NCBI RefSeq assembly: GCF_016595435.1
Contig: NZ_JAENIJ010000017.1
Span: 34,713-98,712, forward strand
DNA length: 64,000 bases
Reading direction: 5' to 3'
From: Luteolibacter pohnpeiensis
GTDB taxonomy: Bacteria; Verrucomicrobiota; Verrucomicrobiia; Verrucomicrobiales; Akkermansiaceae
Numbering within the stretch: the first letter of the stretch is position 1; every line of letters starts with the position of its first letter. Below are positions 8,652-18,024 of the stretch, piece after piece. Both the position numbers and the translations under genes were made by a program. The notes below the pieces were generated by a model. That model saw only the letters and a list, made by a program, of their open reading frames with translations. It was not told where the DNA came from and made no database searches.

Positions 8652-11399
8652 TTAAGCAACTACTCGGCCAGAAATGACATCGTCGCAACGCTCACAAAGT
8701 CCGCTTTCCAGCAGTGGCTCATGCTTGCGGCAGCGTGGGCAAAGCTGGAGTTCGGTCTTGCGGGCAGTGGCCGATAGCTCATCGCCAGCGACCGTTTTCA
8801 GCTCGGCGACGATGAAGAACTCGGTGGCGAAATCGCGATCGTTCAGCAGATCGAGCAGCGGCTCATCGGCTGGGATCGTCAGCGTCACATCCGCCTCATT
8901 GTTGCGGGTGAACGCCTTGGCCTGGATTTGCGATTCGATCGCGGTCTGGATCGCACTCTTGATTTCAAAAAGCCGCTCGACCTTCTGGATCGCATCGCCT
9001 GGCGCGAATTTTGGATTCGGCTCCGGGAAATCCTGTTCGTGGATGGTTCCCTCGGTGAAAGTCGCATGCTCCCAGGCCTCGTCAGCGGTGTAAGCGAGAA
9101 TCGGTGCCAGCAGTTTCGACAACGCGACGAAAACCTCATGCATCGCCGCTTGCGAAGCGATCCGGCGCGGTGAACTCGGTGCGTCGCAATACATCCGGTC
9201 TTTCAGTGCGTCGATGTAGATCGCGGAAAGATCGGCGGTGCAGAACTGGTTCAGCGAGTTGAATACCTTGCGGAATTCGTAGGTTTCGTAGGCCTTGCGG
9301 CACTCAGCAACCACCTCGTGCAGACGCTCGAGAATCCAACGGTCCAGCAAAGTGTAGGCCGGTTCGGCAGGCGCGGTTGCCGGATCGAATCCATCGAGGT
9401 TGCCGAGCAGAATCCGCAGCGTGTTGCGCAGGCGGCGGTAGGGTTCCGCGACCTGCTTGAACAATTCCTCGCCGAACGGCACTTCGTTTTGCCAGTCCAC
9501 CGACGACACCCAGAGGCGCACGATGTCGGCGCCGTATTGGTTGTAGAAATGCGCGGCATCGATCGGCTTGCCGGCTTTTTCCGCTTCGGATTTGGAGAGC
9601 TTTTTCTTGTCCTTATCGACCACGAACCCGTGGGTCATCACCGATTTGTAAGGTGCGCTGCCGCGGTAGGCAGTGCTGAGCATCAACGAGCTCTGGAACC
9701 AACCGCGGTGCTGGTCGGTCGCCTCAAGATAAAGATCGGCCGGTGCGTGCAGCTGGGAATTTTGTTCCAGCACGGCGACGTGCGAGCAGCCGGAATCGAT
9801 CCAGACGTCCAGCGTGTCGCGGCATTTTTTCACGCCTTCCGGCAGACCGAGAAGCGCGGCGAGTTCGGCGTCGGATTTCTCGAACCAGAGGTTGGTGCCT
9901 TCTTTTTCCACCAGATCGGCGATCTTGCACGCAAGCTCGGCGGAAAGGATGGCCTTGTTGTCCTGGTCGAAGAAAACCGGCAATGGTACGCCCCAGGTGC
10001 GCTGGCGTGAGATGCACCAGTCAGGCCGGGATTCGACGGTTCCGTAGATGCGATTGCGACCCCATGCAGGCAGCCACTCGACCTTGTCGATTTCGGTGAG
10101 TGCTTGACCGCGAAGGGTTTCCAGCGAGATGAAGAATTGCTCCACCGCGCGGAAAATGATCGGCGTTTTTGAGCGCCAGCAATACGGGTAGGAGTGGCTA
10201 TAGACTTCCTGGCCGAGCAGCATGCCTTTGTCCGTGAGGATTTCGATGATGCGCTCGTTCGATTTGAAAACGTGGCGGCCGACCAGTTCCGGCATGCCGA
10301 CTTCGTCGGTGTAGTTGCCTTCGTCATCGACCGGGGAAAGCACGCCCAGGCCGTTTTGTTGGCCGGCGACGTAGTCGTCCGCGCCGTGTCCTGGGGCGAT
10401 GTGAACCGCGCCGGTTCCCGCGTCGGTGGTGACGAAATTGGCGAGGATCAGTTTTGAAGTTCGCTCAAGGAAAGGATGTTGCGCGAGCAATCCTTCAAAT
10501 TCGCGGCCTTTGATTTCTCCGAGTGTCTCCGCCAGGGCAAAGCCGGTTTTTTCAGCGAACAGCTCGACCAATTCGGGGACGATGACCAAGGTTTCGACCT
10601 GATCGTCCTTAAGGAATTTGCCGATGATGTAAGTGAATTCCGGATGCAGCGCGATGCCGAGGTTGGACGGCAAGGTCCATGGGGTGGTGGTCCAGATGAC
10701 CATCGAGGCGTCCGCCAACGCAGGCGAAACCGCTTCGCCGGCTTGCAGCGGGAATTTGACGAAAATGGCCGGGCTTTGCTTGTCGTGGTATTCCACTTCG
10801 GCTTCAGCCAGAGCGGTTTGCGCGCCGTAGGACCACTGGACCGGCTTCTTCGATTGGTAAACGCAGCCGCCTTCGACGAGCTTCGCAAAAACTCGGAGAA
10901 TATCGGCTTCGTAGCCGGGATTCATCGTCAAATACGGGTTTTGCCAGTCGCCGAACACGCCAAGACGGCGGAATGAGGCGCGCTGGATGTCGATGAATTT
11001 GCTGGCGAATTCGGTGCAACGGCGGCGGATTTCGCCCGGCTCAAGACCGGCGGCTTCCTTGACGACTTTGAATTCGATCGGCAGGCCGTGACAATCCCAG
11101 CCGGGGATAAATGGCGCGGTGAATCCGGCCATGGTCTTGGATTTAACCACCAGATCCTTAAGCACTTTGTTCAGTGCGGTGCCCATGTGGACGTCGCCGT
11201 TGGCGAACGGAGGGCCGTCATGGAGGATGAATTCCGGCGCATTTTGACTGCGGCGGCGGGCAATAATTTTTTCGTAAAGTCCGTCGTTTTCCCAACGCTC
11301 AAGGCGTTTCGGTTCGTTCTTCACCAAGTCCCCGCGCATCGGAAATGTCGTTTGCGGCAGGGTCAGCGTGTCTTTGTAGTTCGGGGCGGCGGCGCTCAT
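8652..11399 (-). CDS. ileS: Isoleucyl-tRNA synthetase
   Basis: A 915-residue class I aminoacyl-tRNA synthetase that charges tRNA-Ile. The HIGH-type motif is the HMGT variant at residues 71-74 within PPFANGDVHMGTALNKVLK. The KMSKS motif reads KLSKS near residue 600. The CP1 editing domain (WTTTPWTLPSNLGIALHP) and the anticodon-binding domain are present. The C-terminal zinc-finger cysteines are in LCPRCRKH...LCERC. Length is normal for bacterial IleS with the C-terminal zinc domain. It lies 37 bp downstream of the MFS gene and 12 bp upstream of lspA on the same strand. Confidence 0.98.
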   Translation of the reverse strand: MSAAAPNYKDTLTLPQTTFPMRGDLVKNEPKRLERWENDGLYEKIIARRRSQNAPEFILHDGPPFANGDVHMGTALNKVLKDLVVKSKTMAGFTAPFIPGWDCHGLPIEFKVVKEAAGLEPGEIRRRCTEFASKFIDIQRASFRRLGVFGDWQNPYLTMNPGYEADILRVFAKLVEGGCVYQSKKPVQWSYGAQTALAEAEVEYHDKQSPAIFVKFPLQAGEAVSPALADASMVIWTTTPWTLPSNLGIALHPEFTYIIGKFLKDDQVETLVIVPELVELFAEKTGFALAETLGEIKGREFEGLLAQHPFLERTSKLILANFVTTDAGTGAVHIAPGHGADDYVAGQQNGLGVLSPVDDEGNYTDEVGMPELVGRHVFKSNERIIEILTDKGMLLGQEVYSHSYPYCWRSKTPIIFRAVEQFFISLETLRGQALTEIDKVEWLPAWGRNRIYGTVESRPDWCISRQRTWGVPLPVFFDQDNKAILSAELACKIADLVEKEGTNLWFEKSDAELAALLGLPEGVKKCRDTLDVWIDSGCSHVAVLEQNSQLHAPADLYLEATDQHRGWFQSSLMLSTAYRGSAPYKSVMTHGFVVDKDKKKLSKSEAEKAGKPIDAAHFYNQYGADIVRLWVSSVDWQNEVPFGEELFKQVAEPYRRLRNTLRILLGNLDGFDPATAPAEPAYTLLDRWILERLHEVVAECRKAYETYEFRKVFNSLNQFCTADLSAIYIDALKDRMYCDAPSSPRRIASQAAMHEVFVALSKLLAPILAYTADEAWEHATFTEGTIHEQDFPEPNPKFAPGDAIQKVERLFEIKSAIQTAIESQIQAKAFTRNNEADVTLTIPADEPLLDLLNDRDFATEFFIVAELKTVAGDELSATARKTELQLCPRCRKHEPLLESGLCERCDDVISGRVVA

Positions 11400-11436
11400 G
11401 ACGGGGCGCGGACGCTAGCAACCACGGCGGACCGGG

Positions 11437-12720
11437 TCAACCACGGGGAATGTCCGCGTTTGCAATGGGATTTCCGCGGAATCGCCTCCAGACCCAGGCG
11501 AGGATCAGCGGAATGGCGACCAAAGTCACCGGCCACAATGCATCCAGCGGGGCGGTTTTCTCTCCCTGACTGAGCCGATCGATGAAAAATCCGATCAGCG
11601 GTGCCCAAATGGCTGCGACTAAAGAGCTGGCTTGGGACTCAATGCTGAGGGTGGTCGCCGCCCGGCTTTCGTTGCCATCGCGATCGAATCTGCCGATGTG
11701 GATCGGGCGCCAGAGGTTCTGAAGAATGCCGAGAAAGATGAAAATCGAGATCGCCAGCCAGCCGACGCCAGTGACCAGAGCCAAGCCGAGAATCATCATG
11801 GAGGCGATGGAAAGGAGAAAGATGCGATCGATGGCCGGCTCGACTCCACCGCTGGAGGATTCAAAACGATGTGCCGATTTCGACGCCTTGCTGGCGAGAA
11901 AATGCAACACCGCGTAGGAAAGTCCGCTGAAAACCGCAGTCCGCTGCTCGCCGCTGAGAGAAAGTCCTAGCGGTAGGGCGATGACCGATGCCTGCACCAC
12001 GATTTGCAGGTAATCCTTCACCACTGGATAGCCGCCTTCGAATGCGATGCTATCCATGACCAAGCGACGCACCGAACTTCGGGAGATCACCTCCTTGAAG
12101 CCATCGACCAGGTGGCGGTAGGCTTGTTTCAGACCGCCGCCGGGTGCAATTCCGGCATCGAGCGATGCTGGATAGGTGGCGAGGTTGATCAGATTCAGAA
12201 ATGCTGGGATGGCACTGAGCAGGAACACCGTGGAGAAATTTCCGGTGATGAAAACCAGCACGGCAGCAATCAGGGATGAAAGCGCGGAGCCCATTTTTGA
12301 CCAGGATCGGGTGTAGCCGTAAATCTTGGTTCGCTCGTTTTCACGTCCTTGTTGGCGCAGCCACGTGTAGATCAAGGTTTTGTGAGTGCCATCGCGGAAA
12401 GCGTCGGCAGTGCCGTAGAAAACCATCGCAAAAACCAGTAGCCAGGACTGGGCAGATAGCCCGAGTGCGAGGTAGGAGATGACGTAACAGGCCATGCTGA
12501 CGACCATGCAGCGACGGCGGCCGAAGGCATCGGCCAAGGCGCCTGAGGGGATCTGGCTGAGGTGACTGGCAACTTCTCGAACCGCGATCAAGCCGCCGAT
12601 GCCCAGGAAATCGATTCCTCGCTCGCGCAATGCCAACAGCAGGAATGCATCAAAGAACCGGAGGTTCTTGAGAAAGCCATAAAGTGAAAAGCGGGCGAGC
12701 ATGGCGACGGGCCGAGGCAT
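11437..12720 (-). CDS. MFS transporter
   Basis: A 427-residue protein with roughly 11-12 hydrophobic helices. The characteristic MFS loop between helices 2 and 3 is seen as GALADAFGRRRCM near residues 62-75, preceded by IPSG. An alternative ATG at 12702 (MLARFSLYGFLKN) would remove six residues. The substrate cannot be inferred. It is divergent from the TonB-dependent receptor gene and precedes ileS-lspA on the same strand, so it may be the first gene of that transcript. Confidence 0.82.
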   Translation of the reverse strand: MPRPVAMLARFSLYGFLKNLRFFDAFLLLALRERGIDFLGIGGLIAVREVASHLSQIPSGALADAFGRRRCMVVSMACYVISYLALGLSAQSWLLVFAMVFYGTADAFRDGTHKTLIYTWLRQQGRENERTKIYGYTRSWSKMGSALSSLIAAVLVFITGNFSTVFLLSAIPAFLNLINLATYPASLDAGIAPGGGLKQAYRHLVDGFKEVISRSSVRRLVMDSIAFEGGYPVVKDYLQIVVQASVIALPLGLSLSGEQRTAVFSGLSYAVLHFLASKASKSAHRFESSSGGVEPAIDRIFLLSIASMMILGLALVTGVGWLAISIFIFLGILQNLWRPIHIGRFDRDGNESRAATTLSIESQASSLVAAIWAPLIGFFIDRLSQGEKTAPLDALWPVTLVAIPLILAWVWRRFRGNPIANADIPRG

Positions 12721-12753
12721 AGCGTGGATACCGACATTTCATCGACGAAATTC

Positions 12754-12808
12754 TTGGAGTCTCGAATTTTTTGCCTATGACTCCAATTGCTTCGCCTCAA
12801 TCGGAGTC
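12754..12808. promoter_or_regulatory. Three alternating inverted-repeat elements before the TonB receptor gene
   Basis: TTGGAGTC at 12754-12761, GACTCCAATTG at 12779-12789 and CAATCGGAGTC at 12798-12808 are arranged so that the middle element can pair with either neighbour: perfectly over 8 bp with the left one, and 10 of 11 bp with the right one. The elements end 9 bp before the receptor start at 12818. They could be alternative leader hairpins or repeated half-sites for a regulator. Confidence 0.5.
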
Positions 12809-12817
12809 AGATTTGTC

Positions 12818-14953
12818 ATGAAACCGAAAACCCGCCAGATATTGAGCTTCCGTTCGTTGAAACCGTCCCTTGCCGCTGTAGTCGGTGGCGTTGGATCTTG
12901 TTTGTTGATCCAAACAGGTGGCGCACAGGAGGTTTCGAGTCCGGATGCGCTCAAAACCCTGGTGGTGACCGCCGAGAAACAAGACGAGAGCTATCCCGTC
13001 AAAGAGGCAAGCACCGCAACGCGCAGCGACACGCCAATTGCGAAAACCCCGGTTTCCGTTCAGGTCATCCCGCGCTCGGTTTTCGTCGATCAGGGGGTGT
13101 TCCGATTGAAGGATGTTTATCGAAATGTCAGCGGGGTTTCCGCCGTGAAGACGGAGGGCCTGGGGATTCAGTTTGAGAATTCCATGATCCGTGGCTTTTC
13201 CCAGCTGGCATCGCTGGATGGCGTGAACCTCTACACCATGGCGCCGATGAATCTGGCGGGAGTCAGCAGGGTGGAAGTGTTGAAAGGCCCTGCGTCGTCA
13301 CTTTATGGCGCGATCGAGCCGGGTGGGTTGATCAACGTGATGCCCCAGGTGGCGACGGCCACTCAGAAGAACGAAGTGTATGCCGAATATGGCAGCTACG
13401 ATTATTATCAGGCCGGATTTGTCATGAACTCGCCGATTGGGGATGACGCGGCTTTGAGGATCGCTGGCGATTATCAGGATCAGGAATCATTCCGCGATTT
13501 CCTGCACAATCAATCGACCTTTTTCTCGCCGTCATTCACTTGGAATATCTCGCCGCAGACCCGGTTGACGACCTGGTTGTGGTATCAGGATCTGGAACGT
13601 CCGCACGACAATGGCGTGGTCTTCACCAGCGATGGCAAGCCAACGGGCTCAATCTATCGCAACCTCGCCGGATTCGGTCATACGACACAGGATATCGAGG
13701 ATTTTGTGTATAGCCTGCAGCTGGAACACGATCTCAATCAGGATCTGACCCTGCGCGGGAAGGTGTTGGTGCATAACTTCGAAGCGGAGAATGATGCCAT
13801 CCGGTGGTCGCCCGGGTCCGTTTCTGGAACGGTTAATAATTACCTGGATGCTTCCGAATTTGATAACTGGCAGTATAACTTTTTAGTCGACGGCATTTAT
13901 AAATTCGACGTCGGCCCAACCAAGCATCAGTTCATCGCCGGGATTCAAGGTGATGTGAATGATTATAACTATCACCGCGTCACCGCGGCATTGCCGGTGA
14001 TCGATGCCACGAATCCGGTCTATCCGACGGGTCCTTACAATTTCGTCGAAGGCTATGCGGATCAAAAGACGCTGACGAAATCCTTGGGTGGATACATCCA
14101 GGAGCAAATGGACGCCTTGGATGACCGGCTGCATGTCCTGTTAGGGGGGCGGGTGGATTACATCGATCAGTTTTACCGTCGTTTTTCTGATGGTAGAGAA
14201 TTCAACCAATACGACACCGGATACACCGGGCGTTTCGGCGTTGCTTATGATCTAACACCTTGGCTGACGACCTACACGAATGTTTGCCGCTCCTTCAATC
14301 CCAATACCGCGGGAGGTAGCCTCGATTACAATGGCAATTCGATCGATCCGACCACCGGCTTGCAATACGAGGCCGGTGTGAAGCTGTCTCTGCTGGATGA
14401 CCGGTTGGCGATCACCAGCTCGGTTTATCAGATCACCAAGGACAACGTGCCGGTTTCTGATCCGGATCACACCGGTTTCAGCGTGAATGGCGGTGAGCTC
14501 CGCAGCCAAGGATTCGAACTGGATATGCTGGGTCAACTCACCCGGAATCTTCAGTTGATCGCGAGTTATTCTTACACCGACACGGAGGTGCTCGATTCCT
14601 CAAGCCTGCCGGTTGGTGCGAGGTTCGCTGGCGTTCCCCTGCAATCGGGAAGTTTGTGGCTGAAATATGATTTCACCTCCGGACCGTTGGAAAACTTCGG
14701 CGTGGGTGCGGGTATTTTTGCCGTCAGTTCCAGACCGGTTGATAATAACAATACTTTCGATCTGGCTGGCTATGCGAGATTCGACACCGCGATGTGGTAT
14801 CGCAGGAATCTGAACGATGGCAAGCAACTGAAGCTTCAGCTGAATGTGCTCAACTTGTTCGATACCGAATACTATGAATCCGCATTCAGCACCGCCAGTG
14901 TGCAGCCTGGAACCCCTTGCGCCGCTTATGTCAAATGCAGCCTGACGTTTTGA
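12818..14953 (+). CDS. TonB-dependent siderophore receptor
   Basis: A 711-residue outer-membrane receptor from the ATG at 12818; the frame is open further upstream, but the signal peptide (LAAVVGGVGSCLLIQTGGAQ) fixes this start. The plug domain is evident from TPVSVQVIPRSVF, FENSMIRGFSQLASLDGV and VEVLKGPASSLYGAIEPGGLIN, as in FhuA/FecA-type ferric-siderophore receptors. The beta-barrel follows, with NLFDTEYYESAF near the end and a terminal phenylalanine, the usual BamA recognition residue. It heads an operon with a methyltransferase and a complete ABC importer; the methyltransferase gene overlaps its 3' end by 19 bp. Confidence 0.93.
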   Translation: MKPKTRQILSFRSLKPSLAAVVGGVGSCLLIQTGGAQEVSSPDALKTLVVTAEKQDESYPVKEASTATRSDTPIAKTPVSVQVIPRSVFVDQGVFRLKDVYRNVSGVSAVKTEGLGIQFENSMIRGFSQLASLDGVNLYTMAPMNLAGVSRVEVLKGPASSLYGAIEPGGLINVMPQVATATQKNEVYAEYGSYDYYQAGFVMNSPIGDDAALRIAGDYQDQESFRDFLHNQSTFFSPSFTWNISPQTRLTTWLWYQDLERPHDNGVVFTSDGKPTGSIYRNLAGFGHTTQDIEDFVYSLQLEHDLNQDLTLRGKVLVHNFEAENDAIRWSPGSVSGTVNNYLDASEFDNWQYNFLVDGIYKFDVGPTKHQFIAGIQGDVNDYNYHRVTAALPVIDATNPVYPTGPYNFVEGYADQKTLTKSLGGYIQEQMDALDDRLHVLLGGRVDYIDQFYRRFSDGREFNQYDTGYTGRFGVAYDLTPWLTTYTNVCRSFNPNTAGGSLDYNGNSIDPTTGLQYEAGVKLSLLDDRLAITSSVYQITKDNVPVSDPDHTGFSVNGGELRSQGFELDMLGQLTRNLQLIASYSYTDTEVLDSSSLPVGARFAGVPLQSGSLWLKYDFTSGPLENFGVGAGIFAVSSRPVDNNNTFDLAGYARFDTAMWYRRNLNDGKQLKLQLNVLNLFDTEYYESAFSTASVQPGTPCAAYVKCSLTF

Positions 14954-15708
14954 AATCTGATCCGGTGGCGACTCTCAGCGCCGCTGAACTCAAGGCCGTG
15001 TTTCAGCGCGGCTGGAACAATCCACAACGTGTGGAGGGTTGGGTGAGCGCCGGGTTGAATGCGGAGTTTCTCGATCCGGAATGTCGAGAAGCCTGGAAGA
15101 ATTTGCTCCATCAAGCCACTGACAATGTCCCTCCAGGGCCGTTGTTAGATGTGGGTTCCGGTCCGGGAACTCTGGCGTTGATGTGGGCGGAACTTGGATT
15201 CGCAGTGACCGGGGTGGATTTTTCTCCCGCCATGATTGCGATGGCCCGGCGCATCGCCTCCGAACGCGGCGTGCGTGCGACTTTCGTGGAAGGCGATGCG
15301 GAATCATTGCCGTTTGAGGGTGAGCAATTCAGCGTCATCTCCACCCGCTTTGTGCTCTTCACGCTGCCGCATCCGGGCTATGCGGTTCGGCAGTGGGTTG
15401 ATTTGCTGCAGCCTGGTGGATTACTCGTGATCGTGGGGCATACCATGCCGCCGGGCGAAAAACACCAGCCGTCGAAACAGGAAATCAGACCGCGATGGGA
15501 GCCGGACGAGAATTATAAAAACGCACTGAGCCAATTGCCGTTCCTCGATCACAAGGAATCGCATGTCCGGGTGGTGATGGAGGCGGCAGGGCTGCGTGAT
15601 ATCACTTCCTTGCCCATGGAGGATCTTCTTGAGGTTCGGGAAGAGTATCGCACCCGAAATGAAAGTCTCTCCACCTCGATCCCCTACGTTCTGGTTGGGA
15701 GGAAATGA
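14935..15708 (+). CDS. Class I SAM-dependent methyltransferase in siderophore uptake operon
   Basis: A 257-residue protein from the ATG at 14935, which overlaps the end of the receptor gene. The SAM-binding motif I reads LLDVGSGPGTLAL near residues 71-83, motif II VTGVDFSPAMI, and motif III EGDAESLPFEGEQFSVIS, as in Methyltransf_11 proteins. The substrate is not evident. Its position between the receptor and the ABC importer suggests an action on an imported chelator or its breakdown products, but this is inference. There are 20 bp to the next gene, so co-transcription is likely. Confidence 0.85.
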   Translation: MQPDVLKSDPVATLSAAELKAVFQRGWNNPQRVEGWVSAGLNAEFLDPECREAWKNLLHQATDNVPPGPLLDVGSGPGTLALMWAELGFAVTGVDFSPAMIAMARRIASERGVRATFVEGDAESLPFEGEQFSVISTRFVLFTLPHPGYAVRQWVDLLQPGGLLVIVGHTMPPGEKHQPSKQEIRPRWEPDENYKNALSQLPFLDHKESHVRVVMEAAGLRDITSLPMEDLLEVREEYRTRNESLSTSIPYVLVGRK

Positions 15709-15728
15709 ACTTTGATTTCTAACAGGTC

Positions 15729-16940
15729 GTGTCGCTAAAGCTGAAACAGATTTTGTGCATCGCTGCCATCGCCTTGGTCGCGCTCGCCGGTTTGACGACA
15801 CTGCTGATCAATCGGGGTGAGGGCGATGCGCCTTGGCGGACCAAGGATCGTGGGATGAGCGCCTCGGGTTACGACGTTGATTTGTCACCCACCGGCAAGG
15901 TTCATTTTGATCGGGTGCCAGAGCGAGTCGTGACGATGGATGCCAACTACAATGACATGCTGGTGGCACTTGGTGAAGATCGCAAACTCGTGGCTACCGG
16001 TTATCAGGATAATGATTACGATGGCTTCTATCACGCGCTCAGCGGCTATCAGCCGGCAGATCGCCAACATGCATTGACTTATCTATCCACTCCTGGAGGT
16101 GGCATGTTTGATAAAGAATTGCTCTATGCGTTAAGGGCGGATGTTCATCACATCGACCCCCTGCAGCTGGCAGCAAGCCGGGGATGGAGCGAGCGCGATG
16201 TCGATGAGATCGCCGCAAACGTCGGGCCGTTTTTGGCAAACCGCTATAGCCGGGATCATCACTATCCGGGAGCCGAACCGTATGAGTATTATGACCTTTG
16301 GTCACTTTCGGAAAAGATCGGCGAGGTCTATCAGAGAACCGGTGCGATCCAGCTTCTCAAGCAAGTTGGCGATCGGATGGTCGCATCCATCCAGGCGAAA
16401 CTCCCTCCAGAATCCGAACGGCCGCGCGTGGGTTTGGTTTATTATAACAATGGGAAATACACCATTTACAGCCTGGCGAATGAAGGGTTCGGGCAAGTTC
16501 AATATCGCGAGCTGGGAGTGCGAGATGCGTTTGCTTCGATCGCGGATCGTGCCTACGGCGGCTCGCAAGGGCCGGTAGGCACACCACTGGATGCTGAAGG
16601 CTTGCTGTCGATGAATCCCGATGTGCTGATCATGCCATTCGCCATCAATTCCGGATCGGCAGCGATGAATTTTGAGCGGATGCAGGCGTTGAAGGATGAT
16701 CCATTGTTAGGCCGGGTGAATGCTTTCAAAAACGGTCGCGTCTACCCGGGCGGAACTCCACTGCAGGGGCCGATTTTCTATCTGTTCCAACTGGAAATGG
16801 CGGCCAAGCAAATCTATCCGACGCTCTTCGGCGAGTTTCGCAAGGATCACCTGTATCCAAAGTCCGAACAACTCTTTGATCGCGATGAAGTCGTCCGGAT
16901 CCTGAAAAAGCAAACGGAGTTGGATCATGCGAAGCAATGA
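15729..16940 (+). CDS. Iron-siderophore ABC transporter substrate-binding protein
   Basis: A 403-residue protein starting at GTG 15729. One N-terminal hydrophobic segment (ILCIAAIALVALAGLTTLLI) without a lipobox cysteine makes it an anchored rather than a lipidated binding protein. The FecB/FhuD-type two-lobe fold is indicated by RVVTMDANYNDMLVALG, by LLSMNPDVLIMPF and by MQALKDDPLLGRVNAFKNGRVYPGG. At this length it is somewhat larger than usual (about 300-350). The gene overlaps the permease gene by 14 bp. Confidence 0.87.
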   Translation: MSLKLKQILCIAAIALVALAGLTTLLINRGEGDAPWRTKDRGMSASGYDVDLSPTGKVHFDRVPERVVTMDANYNDMLVALGEDRKLVATGYQDNDYDGFYHALSGYQPADRQHALTYLSTPGGGMFDKELLYALRADVHHIDPLQLAASRGWSERDVDEIAANVGPFLANRYSRDHHYPGAEPYEYYDLWSLSEKIGEVYQRTGAIQLLKQVGDRMVASIQAKLPPESERPRVGLVYYNNGKYTIYSLANEGFGQVQYRELGVRDAFASIADRAYGGSQGPVGTPLDAEGLLSMNPDVLIMPFAINSGSAAMNFERMQALKDDPLLGRVNAFKNGRVYPGGTPLQGPIFYLFQLEMAAKQIYPTLFGEFRKDHLYPKSEQLFDRDEVVRILKKQTELDHAKQ

Positions 16941-18024
16941 GCAACGCCGTTATGCGCTCGCTTGGGTGATCGGGGTCTCGATGCTGGTCATCGTCATTTT
17001 CGCGTTGATCCAGCTGACGGCCGGTTCCTTTGGCATGACCTGGCAACGGGCATTTGCCGCGATCTTTGATCCCCAAGTTTGGAAATCTCCGACGACCTTG
17101 GGGCACTTTTTGTTAGGCGATGCGGGAGCTTCTGCCGTGGGGCTCGAGTCAACCCGGGCGCTGACCACTGAGACTTTGATCGTTTGGAATGTGCGGCTTC
17201 CTCGAGTGTTGGTGGCGGTTTTTGTGGGGATCAACTTGAGTGTTTCGGGATCGATCTTGCAGGCGGTGACGCGCAATGAAATGGCGAGTCCGTTTTTGTT
17301 AGGCGTGAGTTCCGGCGCGGGACTGGCGGTGATCCTGATTCTGGTGCTCTTTCCCATGCTCGCGCCACTTTTGCCGGTCATGGCGATGTTGGGCGGAGGT
17401 TTGGCCTTTCTGATCGTGTATGCGATTGCCTGGAATCGCGGAACCAGTCCGGTTCGATTGGTTCTGGCCGGCGTGGTGGTGGCTGCGATCGCGGGGTCGA
17501 TCCAGACCGGATTATTTCTGATGGCGAAGGAAATCAGTGTGGTGCAAAACGCGCTCGCTTGGACGACCGGTTCTCTCACTGGAGTCGGCTGGCAGCAAGT
17601 CCGGCAAATTGCGCCTTGGACTTTGGTGAGCAGTATGATCGCGCTTCTAACAACCCGGCAATTGGATGTGCTGCAGCTCGGTGATCCTGCGGCGCGCAGC
17701 CTTGGCATGCGGGTGGAATGGGTGCGCTTCTGGCTGTCGGCGAATGCGATTATCGCCGCAGGTTCCGCCGTGGCAGTCGCCGGGTTGATCGGCTTCGTCG
17801 GACTGATTGTTCCGCATGTGGTGAGAAATTTGGTAGGCGGAACGCACCGGCGGTTGTTGATCGGTTGCTTATTTTCAGGACCAGCGCTTCTAGTTTGCGC
17901 GGACGCAGGCGCGCGCTTGTTGGTGCAGCCGATGCAATTGCCCGTGGGGATCATCACGGGGTGCCTTGGCGGTGGATTCTTTCTTTACATCATGCGGCGG
18001 CGTCCGGAAATCGGGAAACTATGA
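16927..18024 (+). CDS. FecCD-family iron ABC transporter permease
   Basis: A 365-residue polytopic membrane protein of the BtuC/FecCD family. Diagnostic stretches are VWNVRLPRVLVAVFVGINLSVSG, NEMASPFLLGVSSGAGLAV, LAWTTGSLTGVGWQQV, GDPAARSLGM and the late AVAGLIGFVGLIVPHVVR that contacts the ATPase. About ten hydrophobic helices are visible. The start lies inside the binding-protein gene (14-bp overlap) and the stop overlaps the ATPase start by ATGA, indicating translational coupling across the importer. Confidence 0.95.
   Translation: MRSNEQRRYALAWVIGVSMLVIVIFALIQLTAGSFGMTWQRAFAAIFDPQVWKSPTTLGHFLLGDAGASAVGLESTRALTTETLIVWNVRLPRVLVAVFVGINLSVSGSILQAVTRNEMASPFLLGVSSGAGLAVILILVLFPMLAPLLPVMAMLGGGLAFLIVYAIAWNRGTSPVRLVLAGVVVAAIAGSIQTGLFLMAKEISVVQNALAWTTGSLTGVGWQQVRQIAPWTLVSSMIALLTTRQLDVLQLGDPAARSLGMRVEWVRFWLSANAIIAAGSAVAVAGLIGFVGLIVPHVVRNLVGGTHRRLLIGCLFSGPALLVCADAGARLLVQPMQLPVGIITGCLGGGFFLYIMRRRPEIGKL

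Noticed and set aside
16950..17957. 335-codon minus-strand frame over the FecCD permease gene
   Set aside because: Antisense to a clear permease; the Thr/Pro/Ala-rich product reflects the complement of hydrophobic codons.
17718..18020. Upstream extension of the ATPase gene
   Set aside because: It lies over the permease gene; the ATG at 18021 in the ATGA overlap gives the normal ATPase N-terminus.
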